The notes: generated by a model from the letters alone, not told the origin. DNA of 64,000 bases from Clostridium thermarum (GCF_006351925.1 NZ_CP040924.1:986501-1050500), one strand, 5' to 3'; shown: positions 1 through 9,446, counted from the stretch's first letter. Numbers and translations are program-made.

Positions 1-95
1 AAATCAAGATTATCGAAGATTTTTGTATAAAAATTGATAAGCTTTTGAGAAGTAAAAAGTTCAATTATGTTAAAGATTTCTTGACGTTGGTACAT
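1..95 (-). CDS. Transposase N-terminus, cut by the window edge
   Basis: On the minus strand an ATG at 95 is preceded by AAGGAGG (104-110) and opens a frame, MYQRQEIFNIIELF..., that runs off the left edge after about 31 residues. The sequence resembles the first residues of clostridial IS4-type transposases, but too little is visible to be certain. Transposase debris of IS4 type also lies at 1.6-2.2 kb, so the polymerase gene between them is bracketed by IS material. Confidence 0.5.
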   Translation of the reverse strand, partial: MYQRQEIFNIIELFTSQKLINFYTKIFDNLD

Positions 96-190
96 AGAGA
101 TTTCCTCCTTATTGTTTTTATATTATGTGTGGTTATATAGTATAATTCGACAAAAAGTGAGGAAATCCTATGACATATATTTGAGTGATA

Positions 191-215
191 AAAAAAAATT
201 AGCCCTTACGGGCTA
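191..215 (-). terminator. Intrinsic terminator reading leftwards
   Basis: TAGCCC-TTAC-GGGCTA (200-215) forms a perfect 6-bp stem. On the minus strand it is followed by a run of eight T (191-198), so it would stop leftward transcription into the transposase at 1-95. Confidence 0.55.
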
Positions 216-275
216 GTAATATCAAGGCATTAGAATTATGCTCAAGGCTATTATCCTACACTAATGAGGTGATTT

Positions 276-1463
276 ATGAAAAAAATTCGAGATATTATAA
301 ACGTTATATTTTTATTTTTTATATCAGGTGGATTTTATTCATCTTCAAATATTGCTCTTATAGGGATATCGTTTGCTAACATCATAATTCTATTAGTTAG
401 TTTTTTAAATATCAAAAGAGCTAAGTTTGATTTTTTATCTTGTAAATATATAATTACGTTTATAATCTATATATTTTTATCGTGTACATGGGCATATGAT
501 TCAAGAAATACATTAATCAATGCATTTATATTTACTGGAACTGTAGCATATAGCTTGAATATGTTTTTTTATTATGATGAATGTGAATTTATAAGATATA
601 TGAGCTTTTTTAATCTTTCTTCTGCCATTTTATCTATTTTTCTAGTAATATTTTTACCAGATATAGGAACTTATTATGATGATAGATTCTTTAATTGGAG
701 AGGTTATTTCGCACTAAAAAATGGTTTCGGAAGAACTATGGCATTAGGTTATGTTTTTTCGCTACTAAATTTTATATCTGAAAAGTCTAAATTTAGAAAG
801 TTGACCGCATTATTAGCAATGGCATTAGCTGTTCTTTGTGTTTCCAAGAGTAATAGCTCAACATCTCTTGTTATTTTACTTATTTCTACTGTAGCAATAT
901 TAAGCTATAAATTTATCAATGCATATATTATAATTATTGGTACTTTTATAAGTGGGATTATTTTTTATATTTTATTTTTTTTACAAAATAATGAATGGTT
1001 CGGGTCAATTGCATCTCAGTTACTACAGTACTTTAATAGAGATATAACATTAACTGGGAGAACAGGAATCTGGAATTTCTCTATAGAAGCTATGAAGTTG
1101 AAACCATTACTTGGGTATGGGTATCATGGATTTTGGTATAATAATCCTTACTCGTATTATTTTAGTATGGCTAATGAGTTTATGATTGGTCATTCACATA
1201 ATGGATATATTGACCTTCTATTGGATTTGGGCGTTATTGGAACTATAGTATTCTTTATTATGATAATTAACTATGTTATTAAATGTTTAGCGTATTATAA
1301 AATTAAAAAGCATATTAATGCATATTTCTATGTATTTTTCATTTGCCTATACATTATTATTAATTTTATTGAGGGTGAATTTTTGAGAAGTAATTCAATA
1401 TTTATGGTTTCATTTGTCTGTTTAAATTATTATCTTTTACAGTTAAAAAAGTCAATAAAGTAA
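276..1463 (+). CDS. Wzy/O-antigen ligase-family membrane polymerase
   Basis: A 395-residue, very hydrophobic protein with about ten predicted membrane helices. It ends in the hallmark of the Wzy_C/O-antigen ligase family: GRTGIW near residue 260, then HSHNGYIDLLLDLG near 305, the periplasmic-loop histidine region. Such proteins polymerise or transfer undecaprenyl-linked sugar repeats at the outer face of the membrane. The start has a GAGGTGA ribosome site 5 bases upstream. Codons are extremely AT-rich (many lines near 20% G+C by eye), unlike the clusters beyond 23 kb, which suggests separate acquisition. Family membership is clear. Polymerase versus ligase cannot be decided from sequence. Confidence 0.85.
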   Translation: MKKIRDIINVIFLFFISGGFYSSSNIALIGISFANIIILLVSFLNIKRAKFDFLSCKYIITFIIYIFLSCTWAYDSRNTLINAFIFTGTVAYSLNMFFYYDECEFIRYMSFFNLSSAILSIFLVIFLPDIGTYYDDRFFNWRGYFALKNGFGRTMALGYVFSLLNFISEKSKFRKLTALLAMALAVLCVSKSNSSTSLVILLISTVAILSYKFINAYIIIIGTFISGIIFYILFFLQNNEWFGSIASQLLQYFNRDITLTGRTGIWNFSIEAMKLKPLLGYGYHGFWYNNPYSYYFSMANEFMIGHSHNGYIDLLLDLGVIGTIVFFIMIINYVIKCLAYYKIKKHINAYFYVFFICLYIIINFIEGEFLRSNSIFMVSFVCLNYYLLQLKKSIK

Positions 1464-1575
1464 CTTTTATTCTGCAATTTAAAATGTTAGTTTTCAAGTT
1501 GTTGATTACTTTAACTCTATAGTATACTATATCCAATAAAAAAGGATAGACGTATCCTGTGAGTAGTTGAATTTT

Positions 1576-2180
1576 TTAAGAAGTTAGCTTAAGTTTATTA
1601 AGTAGCATCTCAAGCGGAACATTTTTCTTTGCCTGACTGTAAATATAGTAAACAAACATTTTGAATGAGTTTCCTCTTAGTTCTCTCAAAGCATCAACGA
1701 GAGTAGCTTCACTACTAAGTATTTGTAACCTGTATATTTCCAGAAAATTAAGGGTTAAAAACACAAGTAGGAAGTATCTTTTAATGTAAAGTATGATTCA
1801 AACTTTGTATTCATCAAAAACTAGGTTACTTTTCGGATATTTATAGTTTGTTTCTATACTCCATCTGTTTTTATAGTAGGATATTACTGCTTCAGCATTT
1901 AACTCAACATCTGTAGATAGTAGATACATAGGATCCTTGAAATCATCACCGTCTCTCTCATAACATATAACAATCAAGGCATTTACAAAGTTGATAACGG
2001 GTCCTTCATAAAGATGGTACCTACACTCCTTATCCCTGATGGTAACGACATCGAGAGTAGAGGTGTCGATATACTTTGCGAATTCCTTAAGTGCATTGTT
2101 ATGCCTAACGGCGATATTTTTTTATTGGACTTCAATGTACCAATCACGTGGTCTCCTTTGCTAAGAGTCGCTTCTATAGG
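1576..2180 (-). pseudogene. Degenerate IS4-type transposase (C-terminal half)
   Basis: Minus-strand frames interrupted by stops and frameshifts carry recognisable transposase text. About 1805-2100 encodes a stretch ending YYKNRWSIETNYKYPK, which fits the IS4 signature Y-(2)-R-(3)-E-(6)-K with the catalytic Glu. After a stop, the frame 1576-1764 (62 codons, ending NKLKLTS) continues as the C-terminal tail. No N-terminal half or terminal repeats were recognised. It fills most of the gap between the polymerase and the next glycosyltransferase gene. The remainder (1464-1575 and 2181-2346) shows nothing but AT-rich spacer. Confidence 0.75.
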
Positions 2181-2346
2181 CTTCTGACCTGTGTACTAGC
2201 TACCCATAAGGCAATATAATGTTTAGTGTAAAATAATATGATAAGCAATTTATAAAAATTTATGATTATTTTTATTTAATGTAAATTAGTTATTCAATAC
2301 TAAAAAGAATATTTATAATTTATTTTTAGAGTATGGGGTGAATTAA

Positions 2347-2796
2347 GTGAAAATATGTCTTGTAGGATCTAGTGGAGGACATTTAACACATTTATATTTA
2401 TTAAAAGATTGGTGGAAAGAGCAAGAACGTTTTTGGGTAACCTTTGATAAGGAAGACGCTAGAAGTTTGTTAAAAGATGAGAAAAAGTACTGGTGTTACT
2501 ATCCAACTAATAGAAATATTATAAATTTAATAAAAAATACATTCCTTGCAATTAAAGTTTTAAGAAAAGAGAAACCGGATATAATAGTTTCTTCTGGAGC
2601 GGCTGTGGCAGTACCGTTTTTTTACATTGGAAAGTTATTAGGTGCAAAATTAGTATACATAGAAGTCTTTGATAGAATTGAATTACCAACTTTAACTGGA
2701 AAGATGGTGTATCCCATTACTGATAAGTTTATTTTACAATGGGAGGAGCAAAAAAAATTTTATCCTAAGGGAATATATCTGGGAGGAATTATATGA
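2347..2796 (+). CDS. Alg14/PssD-like glycosyltransferase membrane subunit
   Basis: 149 residues matching the Alg14 family (PssD, CpsF/EpsE of streptococcal capsule loci). The N-terminal GSSGGHLTHL (residues 7-16) is the family's glycine-rich loop, and a hydrophobic segment around residues 75-100 would seat it on the membrane. Such subunits recruit an Alg13-like catalytic partner to transfer a sugar to a lipid-linked acceptor at the cytoplasmic face. The GTG start is preceded by GGGGTGA. The stop overlaps the ATG of the next gene (ATGA), so the two are translationally coupled, as expected of an Alg14-Alg13 pair. Confidence 0.85.
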   Translation: MKICLVGSSGGHLTHLYLLKDWWKEQERFWVTFDKEDARSLLKDEKKYWCYYPTNRNIINLIKNTFLAIKVLRKEKPDIIVSSGAAVAVPFFYIGKLLGAKLVYIEVFDRIELPTLTGKMVYPITDKFILQWEEQKKFYPKGIYLGGII

Positions 2797-3281
2797 TATT
2801 TGTTAGTGTTGGAACACATGAACAGCAATTTAACAGATTAATTTCTAAAATAGATGCTCTTGTTAAAAGTAATGAGATAAAAGATACAGTATTTATTCAG
2901 TCTGGATATTCAACTGAAAAAATAGAATGTTGCGATTTCAAAAAACTCATTGGATATGAAGAAATGGAAAAGTATACAAGAGAAGCAAGCATAATTATCG
3001 TTCATGGGGGACCTGGTAGTATTATGCAGGCTTGGAAGTATGGCAAGAAACCAATTGTTGTTCCACGAAATCCTATATTCGGTGAACATGTTGACAATCA
3101 TCAAATTAAGTTTACACAAAGATTAGAAAGGGACAATATGGTTCTAGCTGTGTATGATATAGAAGATTTGGAGAAAATAATTGTCGCTGTAGAGAATGGA
3201 GAGATATCTTTGGACTACAGTAGCAAATTTAATAACAATATTAATTTTGTTGCTAAGTTTATTGAAGAATTAAATAGATGA
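2793..3281 (+). CDS. Alg13/PssE-like glycosyltransferase catalytic subunit
   Basis: 162 residues of the GT28 C-terminal family. MIFVSVGTHEQQFNRLI at the N-terminus and HGGPGSIMQA (about residues 71-80), the nucleotide-sugar binding loop, are diagnostic of Alg13/PssE and the C-half of MurG. It should bind UDP-sugar and act with the preceding Alg14-like protein; capsule pairs of this type often add Gal or GlcA to a polyprenyl-PP-sugar. The exact sugar is not readable. A 4-base overlap with the upstream gene supports a two-subunit enzyme. Confidence 0.87.
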   Translation: MIFVSVGTHEQQFNRLISKIDALVKSNEIKDTVFIQSGYSTEKIECCDFKKLIGYEEMEKYTREASIIIVHGGPGSIMQAWKYGKKPIVVPRNPIFGEHVDNHQIKFTQRLERDNMVLAVYDIEDLEKIIVAVENGEISLDYSSKFNNNINFVAKFIEELNR

Positions 3282-3299
3282 AGGTATTATGGTGAGAGT

Positions 3300-4445
3300 A
3301 TGAATATAGTAATAAATGCAATCCTAATGGGAGAAAATCCAAGAGGAGTGGGTGTATATATTAACAATTTAATAAAAAGTCTAGCTGAAGTTGATAAAAA
3401 GAATAATTATTATATATATTACGGAGGGTGGATGAAAGGATTTGATTTTTATAACATTAAACAGAATAATTTCACATTCATTAAAGAGAATATAAGTCAA
3501 AATAAGGTACTAAGAAATTTATATCAATTAATTATTTTTCCATTGAAGACTCTAAAATATTCGCCGGATGTGATTCATATACCTGATACATCGCCAGTAT
3601 TAATAATGGGAAACAAAACAATTTCAACTATACATGATTTAGCAGAGTTTTATTATCCTGAAAAGTATGGGAAACTACAAGCTTTAATTAGAAAAGTTAT
3701 TGTAAATGTTCAAATAAAGAGATCAGCAAAGATTATTACTATTTCTGAATTTTCAAAGCAAAGTATTATGTCTAGATTTAAATGCAAGAATAAAAAAATA
3801 ACAGTTATCTATAATGGAGTAGATTTTAAAAAAGCAACTAATGTTAAACAGGTTTCTTCTGAAGAAGTACTAAATAAATATAAATTAACTAAAGGTAGAT
3901 ATTTTCTATTTGTTAGCGAGTTAGAAAGAACTAAGAATGCATCTGTTATTGTAGAATGTTACAATAAGTATTTTAAAGGTACAAATTATAAAATTGTTCT
4001 ATGTGGAAAAAAAGGAAATGATTACGAATATATCAATACAAAAATTAAAGAATTTGGGTTAGAGAATATGGTTGTTTATACTGGTTATGTTACTGATTTA
4101 GAATTAGTGACACTATATAAAAATGCAACTACTTTCATATTTCCATCCTTATTTGAAGGGTTTGGATTACCTATAATTGAGGCTATGGCGAATGGTGTGC
4201 CAGTTATATGTTCAAATAGGTCTTCACTGCCTGAGGTTGGGGGAGGGGCAGTTCTAAAATTCGATCCTAATGGCATAGATGAATTATATGAATGTATACT
4301 TAAGGCCCAAGATGAGAGTACAAGAACAAAAATGATTCAATTAGGATTTGATAGGATAAAAATTTTTAATTGGGAAAATACTGCTAAAGCAGTACTAGAT
4401 ATATATTGGGAGGTTTATAATAATGATAAAAGTAAAGTTAATTGA
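3300..4445 (+). CDS. GT4-family glycosyltransferase
   Basis: 381 residues with the two-Rossmann GT-B layout. The C-terminal half has FLFVSELERTKN (start of the nucleotide-sugar domain) and the E-x7-E type motif FEGFGLPIIEAMANG near residue 285, followed by SNRSSLPEVGGGA. These are typical of retaining GT4 enzymes in capsule clusters, often mannosyl- or rhamnosyltransferases. It is soluble or peripheral and acts in the cytoplasm on the lipid-linked repeat. It follows the Alg13-like gene by 18 bases and overlaps the next frame by 23 bases, so all are probably one operon. Donor and acceptor are unknown. Confidence 0.85.
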   Translation: MNIVINAILMGENPRGVGVYINNLIKSLAEVDKKNNYYIYYGGWMKGFDFYNIKQNNFTFIKENISQNKVLRNLYQLIIFPLKTLKYSPDVIHIPDTSPVLIMGNKTISTIHDLAEFYYPEKYGKLQALIRKVIVNVQIKRSAKIITISEFSKQSIMSRFKCKNKKITVIYNGVDFKKATNVKQVSSEEVLNKYKLTKGRYFLFVSELERTKNASVIVECYNKYFKGTNYKIVLCGKKGNDYEYINTKIKEFGLENMVVYTGYVTDLELVTLYKNATTFIFPSLFEGFGLPIIEAMANGVPVICSNRSSLPEVGGGAVLKFDPNGIDELYECILKAQDESTRTKMIQLGFDRIKIFNWENTAKAVLDIYWEVYNNDKSKVN

Positions 4446-5490
4446 CTACATTGGAACATGTGACGAAAATTATAAACCGATAGGACATCAGATTAAGATT
4501 ATAAAGGAATATTTTAATATAATTGATAAAGACATATCAGTTAGTTTAGCTATACCCGAAATATATAAAGATTATATAAAAGATGAAAGAGTAAGAAAGA
4601 TTACTTGGTTAGAATCAAAAATTAAAACTTTTGATTCAAGGATTACTGTAAAAGTTAAAAATTTCATTTACAAGATTAAGAGTATTTTTAAATCTCTTAG
4701 ACGGGATGATAATGATATTTTATGGTTTGTAAATTTTGATTATTTTTTGGGATTTTTTATGTTATATGGTAAAAAAATTTAAAATAAAAAGATTTTAGTA
4801 ACATCTTTTATGGAATATTATAGTGGTGGCAATAAGTATATTAATATGATAAAAAACCATTTATATAAAAAGATTCTAGACAATGCAAGTTTTATTATAA
4901 CTTCGAATAGAAGATTAAATAATCAATATAAGAATTCAATTTTTTTGCCCGATTATTATTATTCTGACCAATATAAAAAATATGATAGCAATACGAAGAG
5001 TGATGAAGTTTTATGTGTTGGCACGATGAATGATGTTAAGGATATAGAAGGACTAGTAAGAGTTTTTTCTAAAATGAATGTCAATTTAAAAATAATTGGT
5101 AAGTTTAGTGATAAATTAAGATATAGCACATTGCTTAAAAATAAGATAGATAATATTGAGATAATAGATAAAAATTTGGACTATGATGAGTACTATAATT
5201 TAATTGGGAGAACAAAATTTGTCGTATTACCATATAAGGGTGATGGATATGAAAATAGAACAAGCGGTGTATTGTTAGAAGCAATGTTTCTAAATTGCAT
5301 TCCTATAGCACCTAAGTTTTTACTTGAATTTAATGGTGTTGATGGTATAGGATATAACTGTTTGGAAGAATTACTTAATATAAAACTTAGTAATTACTCA
5401 GTAAAAAGAGATTATTTTTTAGGTGAAAATTCACCATATCTTATATCAAATGTAAAAGAAATGATTAACAAGCTCCTCAAGGAAATTTGA
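4423..5490 (+). pseudogene. Glycosyltransferase split by an in-frame stop
   Basis: Two frames, 4423-4782 and 4810-5490, lie in the same reading frame, separated only by one TAA at 4780-4782. Read through, they give a single protein of about 355 residues: ...YGKKI-stop-NKKILVTSFMEYYSGG.... The second half has a GT4-like C-terminal domain (VLCVGTMNDVKDIEGL, then LLEAMFLNCIPIAPK). The part before the stop has no complete fold. The Met at 4810 has no convincing ribosome site. This looks like a recent nonsense mutation in a GT gene. Phase-variable readthrough or a sequencing error are alternatives. Its absence could change the polymer built by this AT-rich cluster. Confidence 0.7.
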
Positions 5491-5601
5491 TTAAGGAGTA
5501 TAACAAAAGTATAGATAAATCGATATATTTTGTTAACTTTATATTATTAGTATGTAATACAGAAGAAGGTATATTCATCTTTAACGAAAGGATTGATCTA
5601 G

Positions 5602-6672
5602 ATGCTATGTGCTCTTATAATGGCTGGTGGAAAAGGTGAACGTTTTTGGCCTTTATCCACTGACGAAAAACCAAAGCAATTTTTAAATTTGCTTGGTGAT
5701 AAATCCATGATTCAAATGACGGTGGAAAGACTACAGGCACTTATACCTATAGAGAGGATATTCGTAGTAACCGGAGAAATTTATAAAGACCTTGTTCAAG
5801 AGCAATTGCCGGATTTACTGGAAGCAAATATTATAATGGAGCCCATTGGTAGAAATACTGCTCCATGTATAGCTTTATCTGCAATGTATATAAAAAAGTT
5901 TTATAATGATGCAGTAATAGCAGTACTTCCATCAGACCATCTTATAAAAGATGATGAAGGATTTTTAAAGGTTTTATCCGTAGGCGGTAATTTTGTTAAA
6001 AATAAAGAAGATGCTATAGTTACTATTGGTATAAATCCTGATAGACCTGAGACAGGCTATGGCTACATAAAGTTTGATAATGAAGCAAACGGCGAAATTG
6101 CTGCGGATTCAGATGAGATTCAAGTACTACCAGTTAGTGCCTTTGTAGAGAAACCTTCACGGGAAAAGGCACAGCGGTATATTTCTGAAGGAAACTACCT
6201 TTGGAATGCCGGCATGTTTATATGGACGGCAGATCATATAATAGAACTTACAAAAAAACATCTTTACAATACATATAGTGTATTAAAGTGTATAGATATG
6301 TCTAATCCTCAAATTTTTAAAGAACAGTGTAAAATAAAGTATCCACTTGTAGATAATATATCCGTTGACTATGGCATTATGGAAAAGGCTGAGAACATTT
6401 ATATTATACCAGGTGACTTTGGGTGGGATGATATAGGAAGCTGGTTTGCAGTGGAGCGTTATTGTAATAAAGATGAGGACAACAATGTTCATCAGGGCAA
6501 AGTCATAAGTATAGATTCTAAGGAGAATTTAGTTATATCCTATCAGAAACCTATTGTTGTTGTAGGTACTGATAATTTACTTGTAGTGGAAAGTGATGAA
6601 CTTATATTTGTATGTTCAAAGGATAGTATAAGTGCGCTTAAAGATATAAAGAAGAAAGTCTTAGAACAGTAG
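5602..6672 (+). CDS. manC: Mannose-1-phosphate guanylyltransferase (first copy)
   Basis: 356 residues. MAGGKGERFWPLS near the N-terminus is the nucleotidyltransferase signature (G-x-G-x-R-x-x-P-L). Further on, PSDHLIKD, ETGYGYIKF and the VEKPSREKA lysine region are those of GDP-mannose pyrophosphorylases. It makes GDP-mannose from mannose-1-phosphate and GTP in the cytoplasm. It lacks the C-terminal phosphomannose-isomerase cupin of the long type, so it is the short ManC form. A paralogue with the same start and architecture is at 25.06 kb. This copy is AT-rich like its left neighbours. No phosphomannomutase gene is in view. An IS66 end begins 12 bases after the stop. Confidence 0.93.
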   Translation: MLCALIMAGGKGERFWPLSTDEKPKQFLNLLGDKSMIQMTVERLQALIPIERIFVVTGEIYKDLVQEQLPDLLEANIIMEPIGRNTAPCIALSAMYIKKFYNDAVIAVLPSDHLIKDDEGFLKVLSVGGNFVKNKEDAIVTIGINPDRPETGYGYIKFDNEANGEIAADSDEIQVLPVSAFVEKPSREKAQRYISEGNYLWNAGMFIWTADHIIELTKKHLYNTYSVLKCIDMSNPQIFKEQCKIKYPLVDNISVDYGIMEKAENIYIIPGDFGWDDIGSWFAVERYCNKDEDNNVHQGKVISIDSKENLVISYQKPIVVVGTDNLLVVESDELIFVCSKDSISALKDIKKKVLEQ

Positions 6673-6683
6673 ATTCTTAAAAT

Positions 6684-6838
6684 GTAAGTGTCAAACTGTC
6701 CCCACATCAGTAAACAAAAATGCTGCGCAAAAGCGCAGCTTAATTCTAGATGTTATTTGGCATAACAATTACTTGGAAGTTCTTTTGACCAAGGCAGAAG
6801 CTTGTTAAGTTCCTCCGTACTTAAAACTTCTATGTTAG
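6684..6838 (-). mobile_element. IS66 remnant: terminal repeat plus TnpC C-terminus
   Basis: At 6684 an IS66-type terminal repeat begins (GTAAGTGTCAAACTGTCC...). It matches the terminal repeat of the IS66 copy at 13105 at 22 of the first 24 bases. Minus-strand codons 6838 to 6753 read NIEVLSTEELNKLLPWSKELP...CYAK-stop, the conserved LLPWS tail of TnpC. A GCTGCGC/GCGCAGC hairpin (about 6722-6739) after the stop is a likely terminator. The rest of this element is gone: at 6839 it is cut by the end of an IS21-type element. Confidence 0.8.
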
Positions 6839-6977
6839 TGATTATTACGCTCCATTAGAACCGTAGGTTCATATTTTCAAAACTATCGATTCACAGTAAA
6901 GAAACCATCTATTCACTTATAAGCACCGCCTGAAGGCGGTGCCTGTATAACTTAATTTATTTGGTGGAGAAATGTTC
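6839..6977. repeat. 139-bp exact direct repeat, copy 1 (IS21-type right end)
   Basis: This stretch is identical by inspection to 11967-12105. It starts with TG (TGATTATTACG...), as IS21-family ends do, and contains near-repeats (ACTATCGATTCAC and ACCATCTATTCAC) like the multiple internal repeats of IS21 termini, plus a CACCGCC/GGCGGTG hairpin. Its last 21 bases are the final codons of istB read on the minus strand (EHFSTK-stop). The IS66 element begins at the next base (6978). Confidence 0.85.
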
Positions 6978-7061
6978 GTAAGCGTCAAAAATTAAGTATC
7001 TAGATAGCATGTCTTCTCATTGATAAACTTATTTCATAAGATTATTATTGGGAGGGTAACT

Positions 7062-7397
7062 ATGTCTAGAAGATTAGATAATGCAACCTGGGAAGAATAT
7101 ATTAATAAATTTGATGCATGTAATGGAACAATAACTGTTAAAGATTTTTGTTTAGAAAATAAACTTACTAAAAGTCAATTTTACTATCATAAAAGAAGAG
7201 TAGAAAGGGCAAAATTTGAAAACAAAGAAACAGTTTTTCATGCTATTTCTTTAGATAATAAAGAGAATAATATTAAAGAAAATATCTATACTTTGAATGA
7301 GGTAAAGATTACAATAGGTAATACCATCATAGCCATTCCTGTTAATGAAACTGCTCTAATATCATCAATAATAAAGGAATTAGCTGCAAAATGTTAA
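7062..7397 (+). CDS. tnpA: IS66 accessory protein TnpA
   Basis: About 111 residues with a helix-turn-helix-like N-terminus: WEEYINKFDACNGTITVKDFC, then TKSQFYYHKRRV. This is the IS66 TnpA/insN-like layout in which a short DNA-binding segment precedes a variable tail. ATG 7062 is chosen because GGGAGGG lies 6 bases upstream; the frame is open from 7020. The stop overlaps the tnpB start by 7 bases, so the pair is coupled. TnpA and TnpB are required with TnpC for IS66 transposition. Confidence 0.85.
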   Translation: MSRRLDNATWEEYINKFDACNGTITVKDFCLENKLTKSQFYYHKRRVERAKFENKETVFHAISLDNKENNIKENIYTLNEVKITIGNTIIAIPVNETALISSIIKELAAKC

Positions 7398-7741
7398 ACA
7401 TAGATAAAGTAGAAACAGTTTATCTTGCCTGCGGCTACACGGATTTAAGGAAAAGTATTGATGGTTTAGTTATGATAGTTCAGAATCAATTTAAACTGAA
7501 TCCTTTTGATAAAGCCTTATTTGTTTTTTGTAATAGACAAATGGACAAATTAAAAATTCTTCACTTTGATGAAGGTTTTTGGCTATATTATCACCGTTTA
7601 GAAGCGAATCGCTTCAAATGGCCTGCTACGACAGAAGAAGCATTGAAAGTAAATATAGAAGAATTACGGTGGCTTCTAAAGGGGTACGAAGTAAGAACAA
7701 AATCCAAGTTTAAACCTATAAAACAAAGTAATTATTTTTAA
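7391..7741 (+). CDS. tnpB: IS66 accessory protein TnpB
   Basis: 116 residues typical of IS66 Orf2: YLACGYTDLRKSIDGLVMIVQ at the N-terminus, ALFVFCNRQMDKLKIL, then the WLYYHRLEANRFKWP block near the end. The function in transposition is still poorly defined. The length is normal for the family and it overlaps tnpA by 7 bases. A strong AACCGTTGAAAA/TTTTCAACGGTT hairpin (7757-7791) separates it from tnpC and may attenuate transcription. Confidence 0.9.
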   Translation: MLNIDKVETVYLACGYTDLRKSIDGLVMIVQNQFKLNPFDKALFVFCNRQMDKLKILHFDEGFWLYYHRLEANRFKWPATTEEALKVNIEELRWLLKGYEVRTKSKFKPIKQSNYF

Positions 7742-7756
7742 AAGTGTATCACTCCA

Positions 7757-7791
7757 AAACCGTTGAAAAACCTTTATTTTCAACGGTTTTT
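7757..7791 (+). terminator. Hairpin between tnpB and tnpC
   Basis: AAAACCGTTGAAAA and TTTTCAACGGTTTT pair over 14 bases with an 8-base loop, ending in T. A related half-hairpin (AAAACCGTTGAAAA) sits at the same place in the second IS66 copy (about 13915). It is a likely attenuator limiting tnpC expression. Confidence 0.55.
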
Positions 7792-7832
7792 GTGGTATAA
7801 TAAATATATAGAATAAAGCTAAAGAGGTAATC

Positions 7833-9446
7833 ATGAATCACGAAATTTTAACTAATGAACTTGATGAAAATACAAAATTATTAATTGAAAAAATGGAAAA
7901 AGAATTAAGCTCAAAAGATGAAGAAATAAGAAAACTTAAAAATGAGTTAGAATTCTTAAAAGGTGTTATATCAAATAAAAATAGGAAGATATTTGGAGTA
8001 TCTAGTGAAAAGGCAGATGCTAATCAATTATCTTTTTTCAACGAGGCCGAAAAATATAGTGATTCAAAGGTAGAAGAACCTACTTTAGAGGAAATTACAT
8101 ATAAAAGAGCTAAGAGAAATAATTACATAGGTAAAAAAGATAATCTAGCAGACTTAGAAAGAGTTGTTATTGAACATAAATTACAAGGTGATGACCTTAA
8201 CTGTAAAGAATGCGGAGAGCAATTAGTTGAAATAGGTGTAAAATCAAGAAAAGAGATAATTAAATATATTCCGGCTAAGCTTGTAGTTGAAGAACACGTG
8301 ATTTACAGCTACGCTTGTAAATCATGCGAAAAGGAAACTGGTGAAAGTAATATAATTTCAGCAGAAGCACCACAAACTATTTTTTATAATAGTATGGCTT
8401 CTAATGAGTTAATTGCTCATACTCTTATACTTAAATATCAACATGCTATGCCACTTTATAGGCAAGAAAGCTATTTTGATATGATGGGTGCTACTCTTTC
8501 AAGACAAACTCTATGTAACTGGACTATGTCAGCAGCTGAGGCTTTAGAGCCAATATATAACCACATGCAAAAAGAATTACTAAGCAGAAATTATATTCAT
8601 GCAGATGAGACTACTTTAAAAGTAATTAATGACAATGGCAAGGATTCTAAATCTCAAAAATATATGTGGTTATATATGAGTGATACCAATTCAAAGCCAG
8701 TAATTTTGTATGATTATCAGAGTACCAGATCCAGCTCTTGCCCTAAAAATTTCTTAGGAGATTTCAAAGGATTTCTCCAAACGGATGGTTATAGCGGTTA
8801 TAACTCCGTTACAAACGCTACAAGGGTATATTGCTTAGCTCACATAAGAAGATACTTCCATAATATAATTGTAGACTTAGATGAAGAAGCCCTAAAAAAT
8901 TCTAGAGCAATAATAGGGTTTAATTATTGTGAGCAAATTTATAAACTTGAAAAAGAGCTTAGAGAATCCTTTTCAAGTAAGGATGATTATTATGATATTA
9001 GATTTAAAATAAGAGCTGAAAAATTAGCTCCAATTATAGATAACTTTATTGAATATGTTGAAAGAGAAATAAAAGCTGCTCTTCCAAGAAGTCCGTTGGG
9101 TAAAGCACTTGATTATGCTAAAAAGCATTTACCAGGATTAAAGAATGTACTGCTAGATGGTTCTTTAGAGGTAGACAATAATGCAGCGGAAAGAGCTATT
9201 AAACCTTTCGTTATCGGCCGTAAGAACTTCCTTTTTGCTAATACTGCTAAAGGTGCCACACATAGTGCTAATATTTACAGCATTATTGAAACTGCCAAGG
9301 CTAATAAATTAGTTGTAGAAAGGTATTTAGTTTATCTATTTGATAATCTATTGAAGATAGATATAGAAGGTAGCGAAAGCTTAGAGAATCTTATGCCTTG
9401 GTCAGATAAGATTCCTGAAAATATGAAAATTAAAGATAGGAAATAA
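7833..9446 (+). CDS. tnpC: IS66 transposase TnpC
   Basis: 537 residues with a complete IS66 transposase layout. There is an N-terminal coiled-coil/leucine-rich segment (residues 10-50), a zinc-binding CKECGEQL...CKSCEKE region (about 125-170), and the DDE core: HADETT (Asp about 257), TDGYSGYN (Asp about 318) and NNAAERAIKPFVIGRKN (Glu about 451). It ends in the LMPWSDKIPE tail. RBS AAGAGG precedes ATG 7833. It is intact and could be active in copy-and-move reactions at the element's ends. Confidence 0.93.
   Translation: MNHEILTNELDENTKLLIEKMEKELSSKDEEIRKLKNELEFLKGVISNKNRKIFGVSSEKADANQLSFFNEAEKYSDSKVEEPTLEEITYKRAKRNNYIGKKDNLADLERVVIEHKLQGDDLNCKECGEQLVEIGVKSRKEIIKYIPAKLVVEEHVIYSYACKSCEKETGESNIISAEAPQTIFYNSMASNELIAHTLILKYQHAMPLYRQESYFDMMGATLSRQTLCNWTMSAAEALEPIYNHMQKELLSRNYIHADETTLKVINDNGKDSKSQKYMWLYMSDTNSKPVILYDYQSTRSSSCPKNFLGDFKGFLQTDGYSGYNSVTNATRVYCLAHIRRYFHNIIVDLDEEALKNSRAIIGFNYCEQIYKLEKELRESFSSKDDYYDIRFKIRAEKLAPIIDNFIEYVEREIKAALPRSPLGKALDYAKKHLPGLKNVLLDGSLEVDNNAAERAIKPFVIGRKNFLFANTAKGATHSANIYSIIETAKANKLVVERYLVYLFDNLLKIDIEGSESLENLMPWSDKIPENMKIKDRK

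Noticed and set aside
1576..1764. 62-codon minus-strand ORF as an independent gene
   Set aside because: It is the C-terminal tail of the decayed IS4-type transposase, with the catalytic part upstream in broken frames.
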